The position numbers and the translations under genes are program-made. DNA of 34,763 nt, taken from assembly GCA_040005555.1 (NCBI GenBank), contig JBDTYT010000009.1:1-34763 (forward strand), written 5' to 3'. Below the pieces are notes generated by a model. It was given only the letters and a program-made list of their open reading frames with translations. It had not been told where the DNA came from and made no database searches. Below, in pieces: positions 15,442-23,246 of this stretch (its first letter is position 1; each line of letters starts with the position of its first letter). Origin of the DNA: JBDTYT01 sp040005555 (GTDB taxonomy: Bacteria > Actinomycetota > UBA4738 > HRBIN12).

Positions 15442-16619
15442 GCGCGCCGCGAGTCCCGCGGGTGCTGATCTTGGTGTGCGACTCGTTCGGCGTCGGCGAC
15501 GCCCCCGATGCGGCGGCCTACGGAGACGAGGGCTCGGACACGATCGGAAACACGGCGCGCGCCGTGGGCGGGCTGCGCGCGCCGAACCTCGGTGCGCTCG
15601 GGCTCGGGATACTGACGGACGTGCCTGGCGTTCCCCCGCGGGCCGAGCCCGGCACCGCGCACGGCCGCTTCACCGAGCGTTCGGCCGGCAAGGACACGAC
15701 CACGGGCCATTGGGAGATGTGCGGGCTGATCCTCGCGAAGCCGTTCCCGCTGTATCCGGAGGGGTTCCCGCACGACGTCATCCAGTCCTTCGAACGCGAG
15801 ATCGGTCGCGAGGTCCTCGGCAACGTTCCCGCCTCGGGGACCGAGATCATCGCCCGGCTGGGGGAGGAGCACATGCGCACCGGCAGGCCGATCGTCTACA
15901 CGAGCGGCGACTCGGTGTTCCAGATCGCGTGTCACAAGGACGTGGTGGACCTGCCGACGCTCTACGCATGGTGCCGGGCCGCCCGCAGGATCCTCACCGG
16001 CGAGCACAACGTCGGGCGCGTCATCGCGCGCCCCTTCACGGGAAGGCCGGGCAGCTTCGTCCGCACCCCCGAGCGCCGCGACTTCTCGGTCCCCCCGCCG
16101 GGGCCGACGCTCCTGGACTCCTGCGCAGCCGCCGGCGTTGCGGTCTACTGCGTCGGGAAGATCCAGGACATCTTCGCGCAGCAGGGCATAACCGAGGCGC
16201 GGTATTCGGACTCGAACGACCACGGAGTGGATCTCACGATCGATTACCTGCGCCGGCGCGGCCCCGCGCTCGTGTACGCGAACCTCGTGGACTTCGACAG
16301 CACGTACGGACATCGCAACGACCCCCAGGGATACGCGCGCTGCATCGAAGACCTGGACCGGCGCATCCCCGAGCTGGTCGGCGCGCTCGGGGGAGGGCCG
16401 ATGTTCCTCACCGGCGACCACGGCTGCGATCCAACGACACCGTCGACGGATCATTCTCGTGAGCGAACGCCGCTCCTCGGCGCGGGCCTGGCGGGAGGGC
16501 CGTTCGACGTGGGGACGCGCTCGACCTACGCCGATCTCGGCGCGACGGTGGCCGACCTGTTCGGCGTCTCGACCGAAGACCTGGCGGGGGAGAGCTTCGC
16601 CGCGGAGATCGATCTGTGA
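15438..16619 (+). CDS. deoB: Phosphopentomutase
   Basis: 393 residues. Alkaline-phosphatase-superfamily metal motifs are visible: Asp15 in CDSFGVGDAPD, the phosphorylated-Thr loop KDTTTGHWE (85-93), DFDSTYGHRND (about 290-300), and TGDHGCDPTTPSTDHSRE. It converts (deoxy)ribose-1-phosphate to the 5-phosphate, linking nucleoside phosphorolysis to sugar catabolism; its substrate is delivered by the next gene. The TTG start at 15438 overlaps the TraR/DksA stop (TTGA). A GTG at 15462 is possible but would begin inside the first strand. Standard length. Confidence 0.95.
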   Translation: MSAPRVPRVLILVCDSFGVGDAPDAAAYGDEGSDTIGNTARAVGGLRAPNLGALGLGILTDVPGVPPRAEPGTAHGRFTERSAGKDTTTGHWEMCGLILAKPFPLYPEGFPHDVIQSFEREIGREVLGNVPASGTEIIARLGEEHMRTGRPIVYTSGDSVFQIACHKDVVDLPTLYAWCRAARRILTGEHNVGRVIARPFTGRPGSFVRTPERRDFSVPPPGPTLLDSCAAAGVAVYCVGKIQDIFAQQGITEARYSDSNDHGVDLTIDYLRRRGPALVYANLVDFDSTYGHRNDPQGYARCIEDLDRRIPELVGALGGGPMFLTGDHGCDPTTPSTDHSRERTPLLGAGLAGGPFDVGTRSTYADLGATVADLFGVSTEDLAGESFAAEIDL

Positions 16620-16635
16620 TGCAGCGGGGTGCCGC

Positions 16636-17952
16636 GTGAGCTCGTGGGATCCCCGCGACGTCGTCGCCGCCAAGCGCGACGGCCGCACCCTCGGCCCGGG
16701 GGAGCTCGCTCGTTTCGTGCAGGCGTACTCGGCTGGCGAGGTCGGCGACTCCCTCGCGGCCGCGTTCCTCATGGCCGCGTTCATCCGCGGCCTCGATGCC
16801 GAGGAGACGCTGGCGCTCACGCACGCGATGGTGGACTCAGGCGAGACGTTGCCGCTCGCCGGGATCTCGCGTCCGAAGGTCGACAAACACTCGACCGGAG
16901 GGGTCGCCGACGGCGTCACGCTCGTCTTCGCTCCGCTCGCGGCGTCGCTCGGGCTCGCGGTGGCCAAGCTATCGGGGCGGGGGCTCGGCCATACCGGTGG
17001 CACGCTCGACAAGCTCGAGTCGATCCCCGGCCTCCGTACGGACCTCGAGCCCGAGGCGTTCGAGCGCCAGGTCGAGGAGATCGGGTGCGCGGTCGCCGCC
17101 CAGACCGCGGACCTCGTCCCTGCCGATGGTGCCCTCTACGCGCTGCGCGACGCGACGGCCACGGTGCCGTCGATCCCGTTGATCGCCGCGAGCGTGATGT
17201 CGAAGAAGCTCGCGCTCGGCTCGGACCTCGTGCTGCTGGACGTGAAGACGGGGAGCGGGGCGTTCATGAAGACGCCGAGGCAGGCGAAAGCGCTCGCGAA
17301 GGCGTGCACCGCGGTCGCCGCCGACTGGGGCCGTCCGACCCGAGCCGCCGTCACCGACATGTCGCAGCCGCTCGGCGACGCCATCGGCAACGCCCTCGAT
17401 ATCGAAGAGGCCGTCACCCTTTTGCGCGGCGAGGTGAAGGGACCGCTCCGGGACGCCTGCGTGGTGTTCGCCGGCGAGGCGCTCTCTCGCCTCACCGGGG
17501 TGGGCATGGGCGAGGGCCGGGGGCGGGCAGCCCAGTCGCTCGATTCCGGCGAGGCGCTCGAGGCCTTCCGTGCGATGATCGCCGCGCAGAAGGGAGATCC
17601 TCGCGTCGTGGATGATCCCCGCGGCGTGCTCCCACAGGCCCCCGTCGTGCGCCCCGTGATCGGCGTCGCGTCGGGTTTCCTCGCTGTGGTCGACGCCGAG
17701 ACGCTCGGTCGAGCCAGCGGGGATCTCGGGGCCGGGCGCCAACGCAGGGACGACCCGATCGACCCTGCCGTCGGTATCGTGTTCCGCCCGAAGGTGGGGG
17801 ACGTCATCGAGGCGGGGCAGGAGCTCGGCACGATCCACGCACGCAACGACGCGGATGCCCGCGCGTGCGCCGATCGCGTGCTGGGCGCGCTCACGCTGTC
17901 CGAGGACCCGGTGGACCCGCTGCCGCTCGTGTACGGCTGGTTCGGCGGATGA
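16636..17952 (+). CDS. deoA: Thymidine / pyrimidine-nucleoside phosphorylase
   Basis: 438 residues. KVDKHSTGG (81-89) binds phosphate and the family signature SGRGLGHTGGTLDKLE is at 113-128. SKKLALGSDLVLLDVKTG follows. The C-terminal barrel-sandwich domain ends with the VYGWFGG region. It splits thymidine and/or uridine with phosphate, giving (deoxy)ribose-1-phosphate for DeoB. The Firmicutes-type name would be pdp; substrate range is not readable here. GTG at 16636 is chosen because the longer open frame upstream is a shadow of deoB. It is 16 bases from deoB and 10 bases from the M50 gene. Confidence 0.95.
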   Translation: MSSWDPRDVVAAKRDGRTLGPGELARFVQAYSAGEVGDSLAAAFLMAAFIRGLDAEETLALTHAMVDSGETLPLAGISRPKVDKHSTGGVADGVTLVFAPLAASLGLAVAKLSGRGLGHTGGTLDKLESIPGLRTDLEPEAFERQVEEIGCAVAAQTADLVPADGALYALRDATATVPSIPLIAASVMSKKLALGSDLVLLDVKTGSGAFMKTPRQAKALAKACTAVAADWGRPTRAAVTDMSQPLGDAIGNALDIEEAVTLLRGEVKGPLRDACVVFAGEALSRLTGVGMGEGRGRAAQSLDSGEALEAFRAMIAAQKGDPRVVDDPRGVLPQAPVVRPVIGVASGFLAVVDAETLGRASGDLGAGRQRRDDPIDPAVGIVFRPKVGDVIEAGQELGTIHARNDADARACADRVLGALTLSEDPVDPLPLVYGWFGG

Positions 17953-17962
17953 AGGGAGGGTC

Positions 17963-18604
17963 GTGAACCTCGGCGACGTGAAGTTTGCGCTCTACCTCGC
18001 GGTAGCCCTGGTGCCGAGCCTCGTCCTGCACGAGTACGCCCACGCGTTCGCGGCAGACGCCTTCGGCGATCCCACGCCTCGCCGATGGGGTCGCCTGACG
18101 TTGAACCCGAAGCCGCTCATCGACCCGTTCGGTTCGATCATCCTGCCGGGATTGATCCTGCTGCTCGTCGCGGCCGGCAAGGGGTTCATCCTGCCGATCT
18201 TCGCGTACGCCAAGCCGATGCCGCTCGATCCCACGTATCTGCGCAACCGCAGCCGCGACTCGCTCATCGTGGTGCTGGCGGGTCCGGCTGCGAACCTCGC
18301 CCTAGCCGCCGTCGCCGGCACCGTCATCCGGGCCGGCATCGGCGGGGACGTCGGCCTCATCGTGCGCGCATTCTTGATCGTGAACGTCTTCATGTTCGTG
18401 TTCCAACTCATGCCCGTCCCCGGCTTGGATGGAGCGAAGCTGCTCGCGCGGGTCCTGCCTCCGCACCCGCGCGAGGTCTACGTGAGCATGGATCAATACT
18501 TGGTGCTGTTCATGCTCGTGATCTTCTTCCTGCTCGCCGGACCGCTGCTCGGCATCGTGCGGTCGCTCGCCGACGTGTTGTTCCGGCTCCTCGCGGGGGC
18601 GTAG
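17963..18604 (+). CDS. Site-2-protease-like M50 metalloprotease, small membrane form
   Basis: 213 residues with about five to six hydrophobic segments. Zinc-binding HEYAH is at 23-27 and the distal Asp156 is in MPVPGLDG (150-157). GRLTLNPKPLIDP (43-55) is the conserved membrane-dipping loop. There is no PDZ domain, as in the short YwhC-like group that sits beside trpS or scpA in many Gram-positives. The normally conserved Asn of NxxPxxxLDG is Gln148 here. The GTG at 17963 has GGGAGGG just upstream; longer frames are shadows of deoA. Substrate unknown. Confidence 0.88.
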   Translation: MNLGDVKFALYLAVALVPSLVLHEYAHAFAADAFGDPTPRRWGRLTLNPKPLIDPFGSIILPGLILLLVAAGKGFILPIFAYAKPMPLDPTYLRNRSRDSLIVVLAGPAANLALAAVAGTVIRAGIGGDVGLIVRAFLIVNVFMFVFQLMPVPGLDGAKLLARVLPPHPREVYVSMDQYLVLFMLVIFFLLAGPLLGIVRSLADVLFRLLAGA

Positions 18605-18644
18605 ATCTGCGTGGCGCTTCCCAGGGGAGCGAGGGGGCGCGCGA

Positions 18645-18650
18645 TATCAT
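18645..18650 (+). promoter_or_regulatory. Putative -10 element (TATCAT) of the trpS-scpA-scpB unit
   Basis: TATCAT ends 10 bases before the trpS GTG at 18661, giving a leader of about 3 bases. The 56-base gap after the M50 gene shows no T-box-like structure or ribosome-binding site. Confidence 0.45.
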
Positions 18651-18660
18651 CGGTCGCAAC

Positions 18661-19662
18661 GTGAGTGATCCCTCTTCCGCCCCCTCGGCGCGCGTCCTGA
18701 CCGGGTTCCGTCCGACCGGGCCGATGCACGTCGGGCACTGGTTCGGCAACGTCATGAACCTAGTCCGGCTCCAGGAGGACCACGAGGCGTTCTATTTCAT
18801 CGCCGACTGGCACATGCTCACTACCCACTACGACCGGACCGACGAGCTCCCCGGGTACGTGCGGATGCTGGTCCTCGACCTGCTCGCGGCGGGCGTCGAT
18901 CCGAACCGTGTCACGTTCTACCGCCAGTCCGACGTGAAGGAGGTGGCGGAGCTCACGCTGCTCCTCGGCATGATCACGCCGCTCGGCTGGCTCGAGCGCG
19001 TGCCGACGTACAAGGAGCGCCTGCGCGACCACGGAGAGCGAGACCTCGCGAACTACGGGCTGCTCGGCTACCCGGTCATCCAGACGGTCGACATCGCCAT
19101 CGTGAAGGGCGAGCTGGTCCCGGTCGGTGAGGACCAGGTCGCTCATCTCGAACTGTCACGCGAGATCGTGCGCCGCTTCAATCGGTTGTTCGCCGACGTG
19201 CTCGTCGAGCCGCAGCCGCTGCTGTCGCCGTCGCCGAACATCCCCGGCAGCGACGGTCGCAAGATGTCGAAGTCCCTCGACAACACGATCGACGTCCGCG
19301 ACGACGAGGACACGATCCGGACCAAGGTGCGATCGTTCATCACCGATCCACAGAAGGTCCGCAAGGGCGATCCCGGACGTCCCGAGATCTGCCCGATCTT
19401 CGCGCTGCACCGGCTGTTCTCGCAGGACATCCTCGAGTGGACCGACGAGCACTGCCGGACGGGCGAGCTCGGCTGCGTGGACTGCAAGGGGAACCTCGCC
19501 GACCGCATCGTCGGGTACTACGCGCCGTTCCGGGAGCGCCGCGAGGAGTTGGATCGCACGCCTGAGGTCGCCGATGAGGTCCTGGCGGCCGGAGCGGCGA
19601 AGGTTCACCCCGTCGTCGAAGGCACGATGAAGGCCGTTCGATCGGCGATGCATCTGTCATGA
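18661..19662 (+). CDS. trpS: Tryptophanyl-tRNA synthetase
   Basis: 333 residues, class I synthetase. The HIGH motif appears as HVGH (23-26) in GFRPTGPMHVGHWFGN, and KMSKS is at 201-205. GEDQVAHLELSREI marks the tryptophan pocket region. Two near-C-terminal CxxC-like Cys (CRTGELGCVDC) are present, as in a subset of bacterial TrpRS. It charges tRNA-Trp. The GTG at 18661 is chosen because the upstream open frame is a shadow of the M50 gene. It ends with ATGA shared with scpA. Confidence 0.96.
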   Translation: MSDPSSAPSARVLTGFRPTGPMHVGHWFGNVMNLVRLQEDHEAFYFIADWHMLTTHYDRTDELPGYVRMLVLDLLAAGVDPNRVTFYRQSDVKEVAELTLLLGMITPLGWLERVPTYKERLRDHGERDLANYGLLGYPVIQTVDIAIVKGELVPVGEDQVAHLELSREIVRRFNRLFADVLVEPQPLLSPSPNIPGSDGRKMSKSLDNTIDVRDDEDTIRTKVRSFITDPQKVRKGDPGRPEICPIFALHRLFSQDILEWTDEHCRTGELGCVDCKGNLADRIVGYYAPFRERREELDRTPEVADEVLAAGAAKVHPVVEGTMKAVRSAMHLS

Positions 19663-20414
19663 CCGCCGAGGATCGGGCTGAGGGGGCCGGCAGCTTCGCC
19701 GTCGAACTGCCGATCTTCGCCGGTCCGTTCAAGCTGCTCGCGGACCTCATCGTCGACCAGAAGGTCGACGTGTGCGACGTGCCGATCGCGGCCGTGACCG
19801 ACGGCTTCCTCGCGCACGCACGTGATTCGGAGACCTGGTCGCTCGAGGAGGCCACGTGGTTCCTGGCGATCTGCGCCGTCTTGCTCGAGCTGAAGGTGGG
19901 GCGCCTGATGCCTCGCCACGAGGTGCTCGACGAGGAGGACCTGCTCGGCATCTCGCCCGACCTGCTCTACGCACGCTCGATCGAGCTCGCGGCGTTTCGC
20001 ACCGTGGCGACCGAGCTCGCCGCACGCATGGAGCGAGAGGCCTTGCATCATCCCCGCGACATCGGTCCGCCACCGGAGTTCTCGCACCTGTATCCGGACG
20101 TCATGGAGAAGGTCCAGGCCGCCGATCTCGCGCGTCTGGCGGCCGCGCTCCTCCGTCCGGCGCCCCTCATGGACCTGTCGCACGTCACGCCGATCCGCTA
20201 CACGATGGCCGAGGCGACCGAGGCCGTGCGCGCCCAGCTGTCCCGCACGCCCGAGGCCTCCTTTCGGGACCTGGTCGCCGACTGCGAGGATCGGATCCAG
20301 ATCGTCGTGCGCTTCCTCGCTCTGCTCGAGCTCTATCGAGAGGGCAAGGTCGACCTGTCGCAGGCCGAGACGTTCGGCGAGATCGACGTGCGCTGGGAGG
20401 GCTCGGCGGTATGA
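19659..20414 (+). CDS. scpA: Segregation and condensation protein A (kleisin)
   Basis: 251 residues. The N-terminal kleisin pattern is FAVELPIFAGPFKLLADLIVDQKVDVCDVPI, and the hydrophobic helix VLLELKVGRLMPR (74-86) binds the SMC neck. The C-terminal winged helix (FRDLVADCEDRIQIVVRFLALLELYREGKV) binds the SMC head. ScpA, ScpB and SMC form the bacterial condensin; no smc gene is in the window. ATG at 19659 overlaps the trpS stop, and the end overlaps scpB (ATGA). Confidence 0.95.
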   Translation: MTAEDRAEGAGSFAVELPIFAGPFKLLADLIVDQKVDVCDVPIAAVTDGFLAHARDSETWSLEEATWFLAICAVLLELKVGRLMPRHEVLDEEDLLGISPDLLYARSIELAAFRTVATELAARMEREALHHPRDIGPPPEFSHLYPDVMEKVQAADLARLAAALLRPAPLMDLSHVTPIRYTMAEATEAVRAQLSRTPEASFRDLVADCEDRIQIVVRFLALLELYREGKVDLSQAETFGEIDVRWEGSAV

Positions 20415-20965
20415 CGGACCGGCGTGAGCTGCTCCGCGCGCTCGAGGCACTCCTGTTCGTCTCGGACGAGCCCGTGGCCTCGGTGGTGCTCGCGCAGGCC
20501 CTCGACGTCGACCGGCGTGAGATCGACGGGCTGTGTGAGGAGCTCGGTCGCGTGTACGAGGAGCGGAACGCCGGCATCGTGATCCGCACGATCGCGGGCG
20601 GCTGGCGGCTCAGCACGCATCCGGATGCCGCCCCGTTCGTGGAGCAGTACGTGCTGACGTCCCGGCACGCTCGGCTCACGAAGGCCGCGCTCGAGACGCT
20701 CTCGATCGTCGCGTACAAGCAGCCGGTCACGCGGCACCAGATCTCGGCCATCCGCGGCGTGAACTCCGACGGCGTGCTTCACGCGCTCGTTGACCGGAGC
20801 CTCATCGTCGAGGTCGGGCGAGAGGAGGGCCCCGGGCGCCCGATGCTGTACGGCACCACCCCGGAGTTCCTGGAGCGCTTGGGGCTCCCGTCGCTGTCGG
20901 CGTTGCCCTCGCTCGCGCCATTGCTGAGTGACGGCGGCGAGGGCGAGTCCGCCGGCGGCCAGTAA
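20411..20965 (+). CDS. scpB: Segregation and condensation protein B
   Basis: 184 residues with two winged-helix domains: RRELLRALEALLFVSDEPV at the start, and ALETLSIVAYKQPVTRHQIS with RGVNSDGVLHALVDRSLI in the second. A loose Ser/Gly tail follows. ScpB dimerises and binds the middle of ScpA. Translation is coupled to scpA (ATGA), which helps fixed stoichiometry. rluB follows after 15 bases. Confidence 0.95.
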   Translation: MTDRRELLRALEALLFVSDEPVASVVLAQALDVDRREIDGLCEELGRVYEERNAGIVIRTIAGGWRLSTHPDAAPFVEQYVLTSRHARLTKAALETLSIVAYKQPVTRHQISAIRGVNSDGVLHALVDRSLIVEVGREEGPGRPMLYGTTPEFLERLGLPSLSALPSLAPLLSDGGEGESAGGQ

Positions 20966-20980
20966 GCGAGGATCCGGCGC

Positions 20981-21703
20981 GTGACGGTCGAACGACTCCA
21001 ACGAACGCTTGCTCGCGCCGGGTTGGGCTCGCGCCGCGCCTGCGAAGAGCTCATCGCCGCGGGGAAGGTGGAGGTGAACGGCAGGGTGGCCACGCTCGGT
21101 GACAAGGTCGACCCCGAGATCGACGAGGTGCGGGTGAAGGGGGCCAGGATCAGCACCGATCCGACCATGCGGTACCTCGCGCTGCACAAGCCCGCCGGAG
21201 TCACGACGACGATGCGCGACGCGCACGCCCGATCGGACCTGCGACCGTTGTTGCCGCCGAACGGCCCTCGGGTGTTCCCGGTCGGGCGTCTCGACCGCGA
21301 GACCGAGGGCCTGCTCCTCGTGACGAACGACGGCGAACTCGCGAACCGACTCACGCACCCGCGGCACGGCGTCGAGAAGGAATATCTCGCGGACGTCGAC
21401 GGAGTGCCCACCGAGCGTACCCTGGCTCGCCTGCGGCGGGGGGTCGACCTCGAGGACGGCCGGGCCACGCCCATCGCCGTCCGTGCGGTGAGCCGCACGG
21501 GTGGACGCACGGCGATCCGCCTCGTGATGGGGGAGGGCCGCAAACGTGAGGTCCGCCGGATGCTCAGCGCCGTGGGCCTTCCGGTCCGGCGACTCGTTCG
21601 GCTCCGCATCGGGCCGGTGAAGCTCGGTCGGCTCCGGGCGGGCGAGATCCGCGAGCTGACGCCGGACGAGGTGCGCGGCCTCTATCGCTCCGCCGGCCTG
21701 TAG
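20981..21703 (+). CDS. rluB: 23S rRNA pseudouridine synthase (RsuA/RluB family)
   Basis: 240 residues. An S4 RNA-binding domain (3-48, ERLQRTLARAGLGSRRACEE) precedes the catalytic domain with Asp105 in GRLDRETEGLLLVTNDG. The basic helix GEGRKREVRRM is typical of the RluB/RluE/RsuA branch. By position beside scpB it is the usual RluB, which modifies helix 89 (U2605 in E. coli numbering) of 23S rRNA; RsuA specificity cannot be ruled out from sequence. The GTG at 20981 has GCGAGGA about 8 bases upstream. Confidence 0.92.
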   Translation: MTVERLQRTLARAGLGSRRACEELIAAGKVEVNGRVATLGDKVDPEIDEVRVKGARISTDPTMRYLALHKPAGVTTTMRDAHARSDLRPLLPPNGPRVFPVGRLDRETEGLLLVTNDGELANRLTHPRHGVEKEYLADVDGVPTERTLARLRRGVDLEDGRATPIAVRAVSRTGGRTAIRLVMGEGRKREVRRMLSAVGLPVRRLVRLRIGPVKLGRLRAGEIRELTPDEVRGLYRSAGL

Positions 21704-21761
21704 CGGTCGGCTCTGGCGTACGCCCACCGGAACGCGTCGCGGTTTGGGCCTGCCCTGCCTG

Positions 21762-21767
21762 TAGCCT
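21762..21767 (+). promoter_or_regulatory. Putative -10 element (TAGCCT) of the aroH-tyrA-aroA-cmk-der unit
   Basis: TAGCCT lies 22 bases ahead of the aroH ATG at 21790 in the 86-base rluB-aroH gap, leaving space for the GGGAGG at 21775-21780. There is no good -35 at 17 bases. No leader peptide rich in aromatic codons is visible. Confidence 0.4.
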
Positions 21768-21789
21768 GGGTGCCGGGAGGTTGCGGGAG

Positions 21790-22158
21790 ATGGGCGACAT
21801 CAGGGTGCGCGCGGCTCGAGGTGCCATCGGTGTCGAGGCGGACGCGCCCGAGACCGTGTTGTCGGCCACCGAGCGGTTGCTCGGGACGATGATCGAGCGC
21901 AACGGCGTCGCGACCGACGATCTCGTGAGCATCTTCTTCACCACCACCGAGGACCTCGTGTCCGCCTTCCCGGCGGAGGCGGCCCGGCGGATGGGCCTCG
22001 GCGGCGTCCCCCTCATGTGCAGCCGGGAGATCCCTGTCATCGGCTCGATGCCGCGGGTCGTGCGGATCCTCATGCACTTTCACACCCATCGGGCGCAGGC
22101 GGACGTGGCTCACCCGTACCTGGACGGCGCGGAGTCGCTGCGTGATGACCTTGGCTGA
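21790..22158 (+). CDS. aroH: Chorismate mutase, AroH (trimeric) type
   Basis: 122 residues, resembling Bacillus subtilis AroH rather than the helical AroQ type. Active-site residues line up as Arg10 (AARGAIGVE), Glu80 (CSREIPV), Arg89 or Arg92 (MPRVVRILMHF) and Tyr110 (HPYLDGAESL). It turns chorismate into prephenate, which the next gene uses. The ATG at 21790 is preferred over the TTG at 21781 because the GGGAGG at 21775-21780 would directly abut the TTG but stands 9 bases from the ATG. Its 3' end overlaps tyrA by 14 bases in another frame. Confidence 0.92.
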   Translation: MGDIRVRAARGAIGVEADAPETVLSATERLLGTMIERNGVATDDLVSIFFTTTEDLVSAFPAEAARRMGLGGVPLMCSREIPVIGSMPRVVRILMHFHTHRAQADVAHPYLDGAESLRDDLG

Positions 22159-23239
22159 GCGCGTGGCGGTGCTGGGAACGGGGCTGATGGGCACGTCGAT
22201 CGCGATGGCCGCCGCGGCGGCCGGCTCCGAGGTCCGCGGGTTCGACCTCGACGATGCGACGTTGGCTGGAGCCGCCGAGCGGTCGGGGCTCGCGCCCTCG
22301 CGGTCGATGGAGGTGGCCGTCGAGCGGGCGACCCTCGTCTTCGTATGCACCCCCGTACGATCCGTCGCTCAGGTCGCGGTCGAGGCTTTGCGCGCCGCTC
22401 CGGATGCGGTGGTGACGGACGTGGCGAGCGTCAAGTCTCAGGTGATGGTCGAGGTCGAGTCGGCAGCCCACCCCGCGTCGATACGGAGGTTCGTCGGCGG
22501 CCACCCCATGGGCGGTTCCGAGCGGTCGGGACCCGAGTTCGCCTCGAGGTCGGTCCTGGACGGGATCGTGTGGGTCGTGACCCCGTCGGGGACGACCGAC
22601 GACTCCGCCGTGGCCCATGTGGAGACCTTCGCGAGGACCGTCGGGGCTCGGCCGGTCCGCATCGAGCCCGCGCGGCACGACCGGTTGGTCGCGATCGTGA
22701 GCCACCTGCCTCAGGTCGCATCGACGGCGCTGATGAGCCTGGCGGCGACCGAGGAAGCCGGCGAGCCGGAGATCTTGCTCCTGGCCGCCGGAGGCTTCCG
22801 CGACTTGACGCGCCTTGCGGCATCCAGCCCGCATCTGTGGAGCGACATCCTGCTCGCCAACCGCGAGCAGGTGACGACCGCCATCGACCTGTACGTTGCC
22901 CGGCTGCTTGAGCTTCGCGATCTGGTCGGGGCCGAGTCCCGGGCAGACGTAGAGGCAGCCTTCGCGCTGGCGAAGCGGGCCCGGCTGTCCCTCGCCGCGA
23001 AGCCGCAGGTTCGGGCCGGGGTCGCGGTGCTGCAGGTCCCGATCCCGGACCGACCCGGTTCGCTCGCCGACCTCACGCTCGCCCTGTCCGAGGCCGGCGT
23101 CAACATCGAGGATCTGCAGATCGTGCACTCGCCTGAAGGCGGCCGGGGCGTGGTCCACCTCACGGTCGCGGCCGACGCGGCCGACACCGCCGGCGCGGCG
23201 CTCGTCGAGCGGGCCTTCCAGACGCTCCGGCTGGCGTGA
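22145..23239 (+). CDS. tyrA: Prephenate dehydrogenase with C-terminal ACT domain
   Basis: 364 residues. The Rossmann NAD site is GTGLMG (11-16). The catalytic region contains GGHPMGGSERSGPEFA and the His of SHLPQVAS. A C-terminal ACT domain (about 290-364, VPIPDRPGSLADLTLALSEA) implies feedback control, probably by tyrosine. It oxidatively decarboxylates prephenate to 4-hydroxyphenylpyruvate. The ATG at 22145 is preferred; a GTG at 22142 directly precedes it, so the exact first codon is uncertain by one residue. It starts within aroH, so the two steps are translated together. aroA starts 8 bases after its stop. Confidence 0.93.
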   Translation: MTLAERVAVLGTGLMGTSIAMAAAAAGSEVRGFDLDDATLAGAAERSGLAPSRSMEVAVERATLVFVCTPVRSVAQVAVEALRAAPDAVVTDVASVKSQVMVEVESAAHPASIRRFVGGHPMGGSERSGPEFASRSVLDGIVWVVTPSGTTDDSAVAHVETFARTVGARPVRIEPARHDRLVAIVSHLPQVASTALMSLAATEEAGEPEILLLAAGGFRDLTRLAASSPHLWSDILLANREQVTTAIDLYVARLLELRDLVGAESRADVEAAFALAKRARLSLAAKPQVRAGVAVLQVPIPDRPGSLADLTLALSEAGVNIEDLQIVHSPEGGRGVVHLTVAADAADTAGAALVERAFQTLRLA

Positions 23240-23246
23240 GGCGCCC

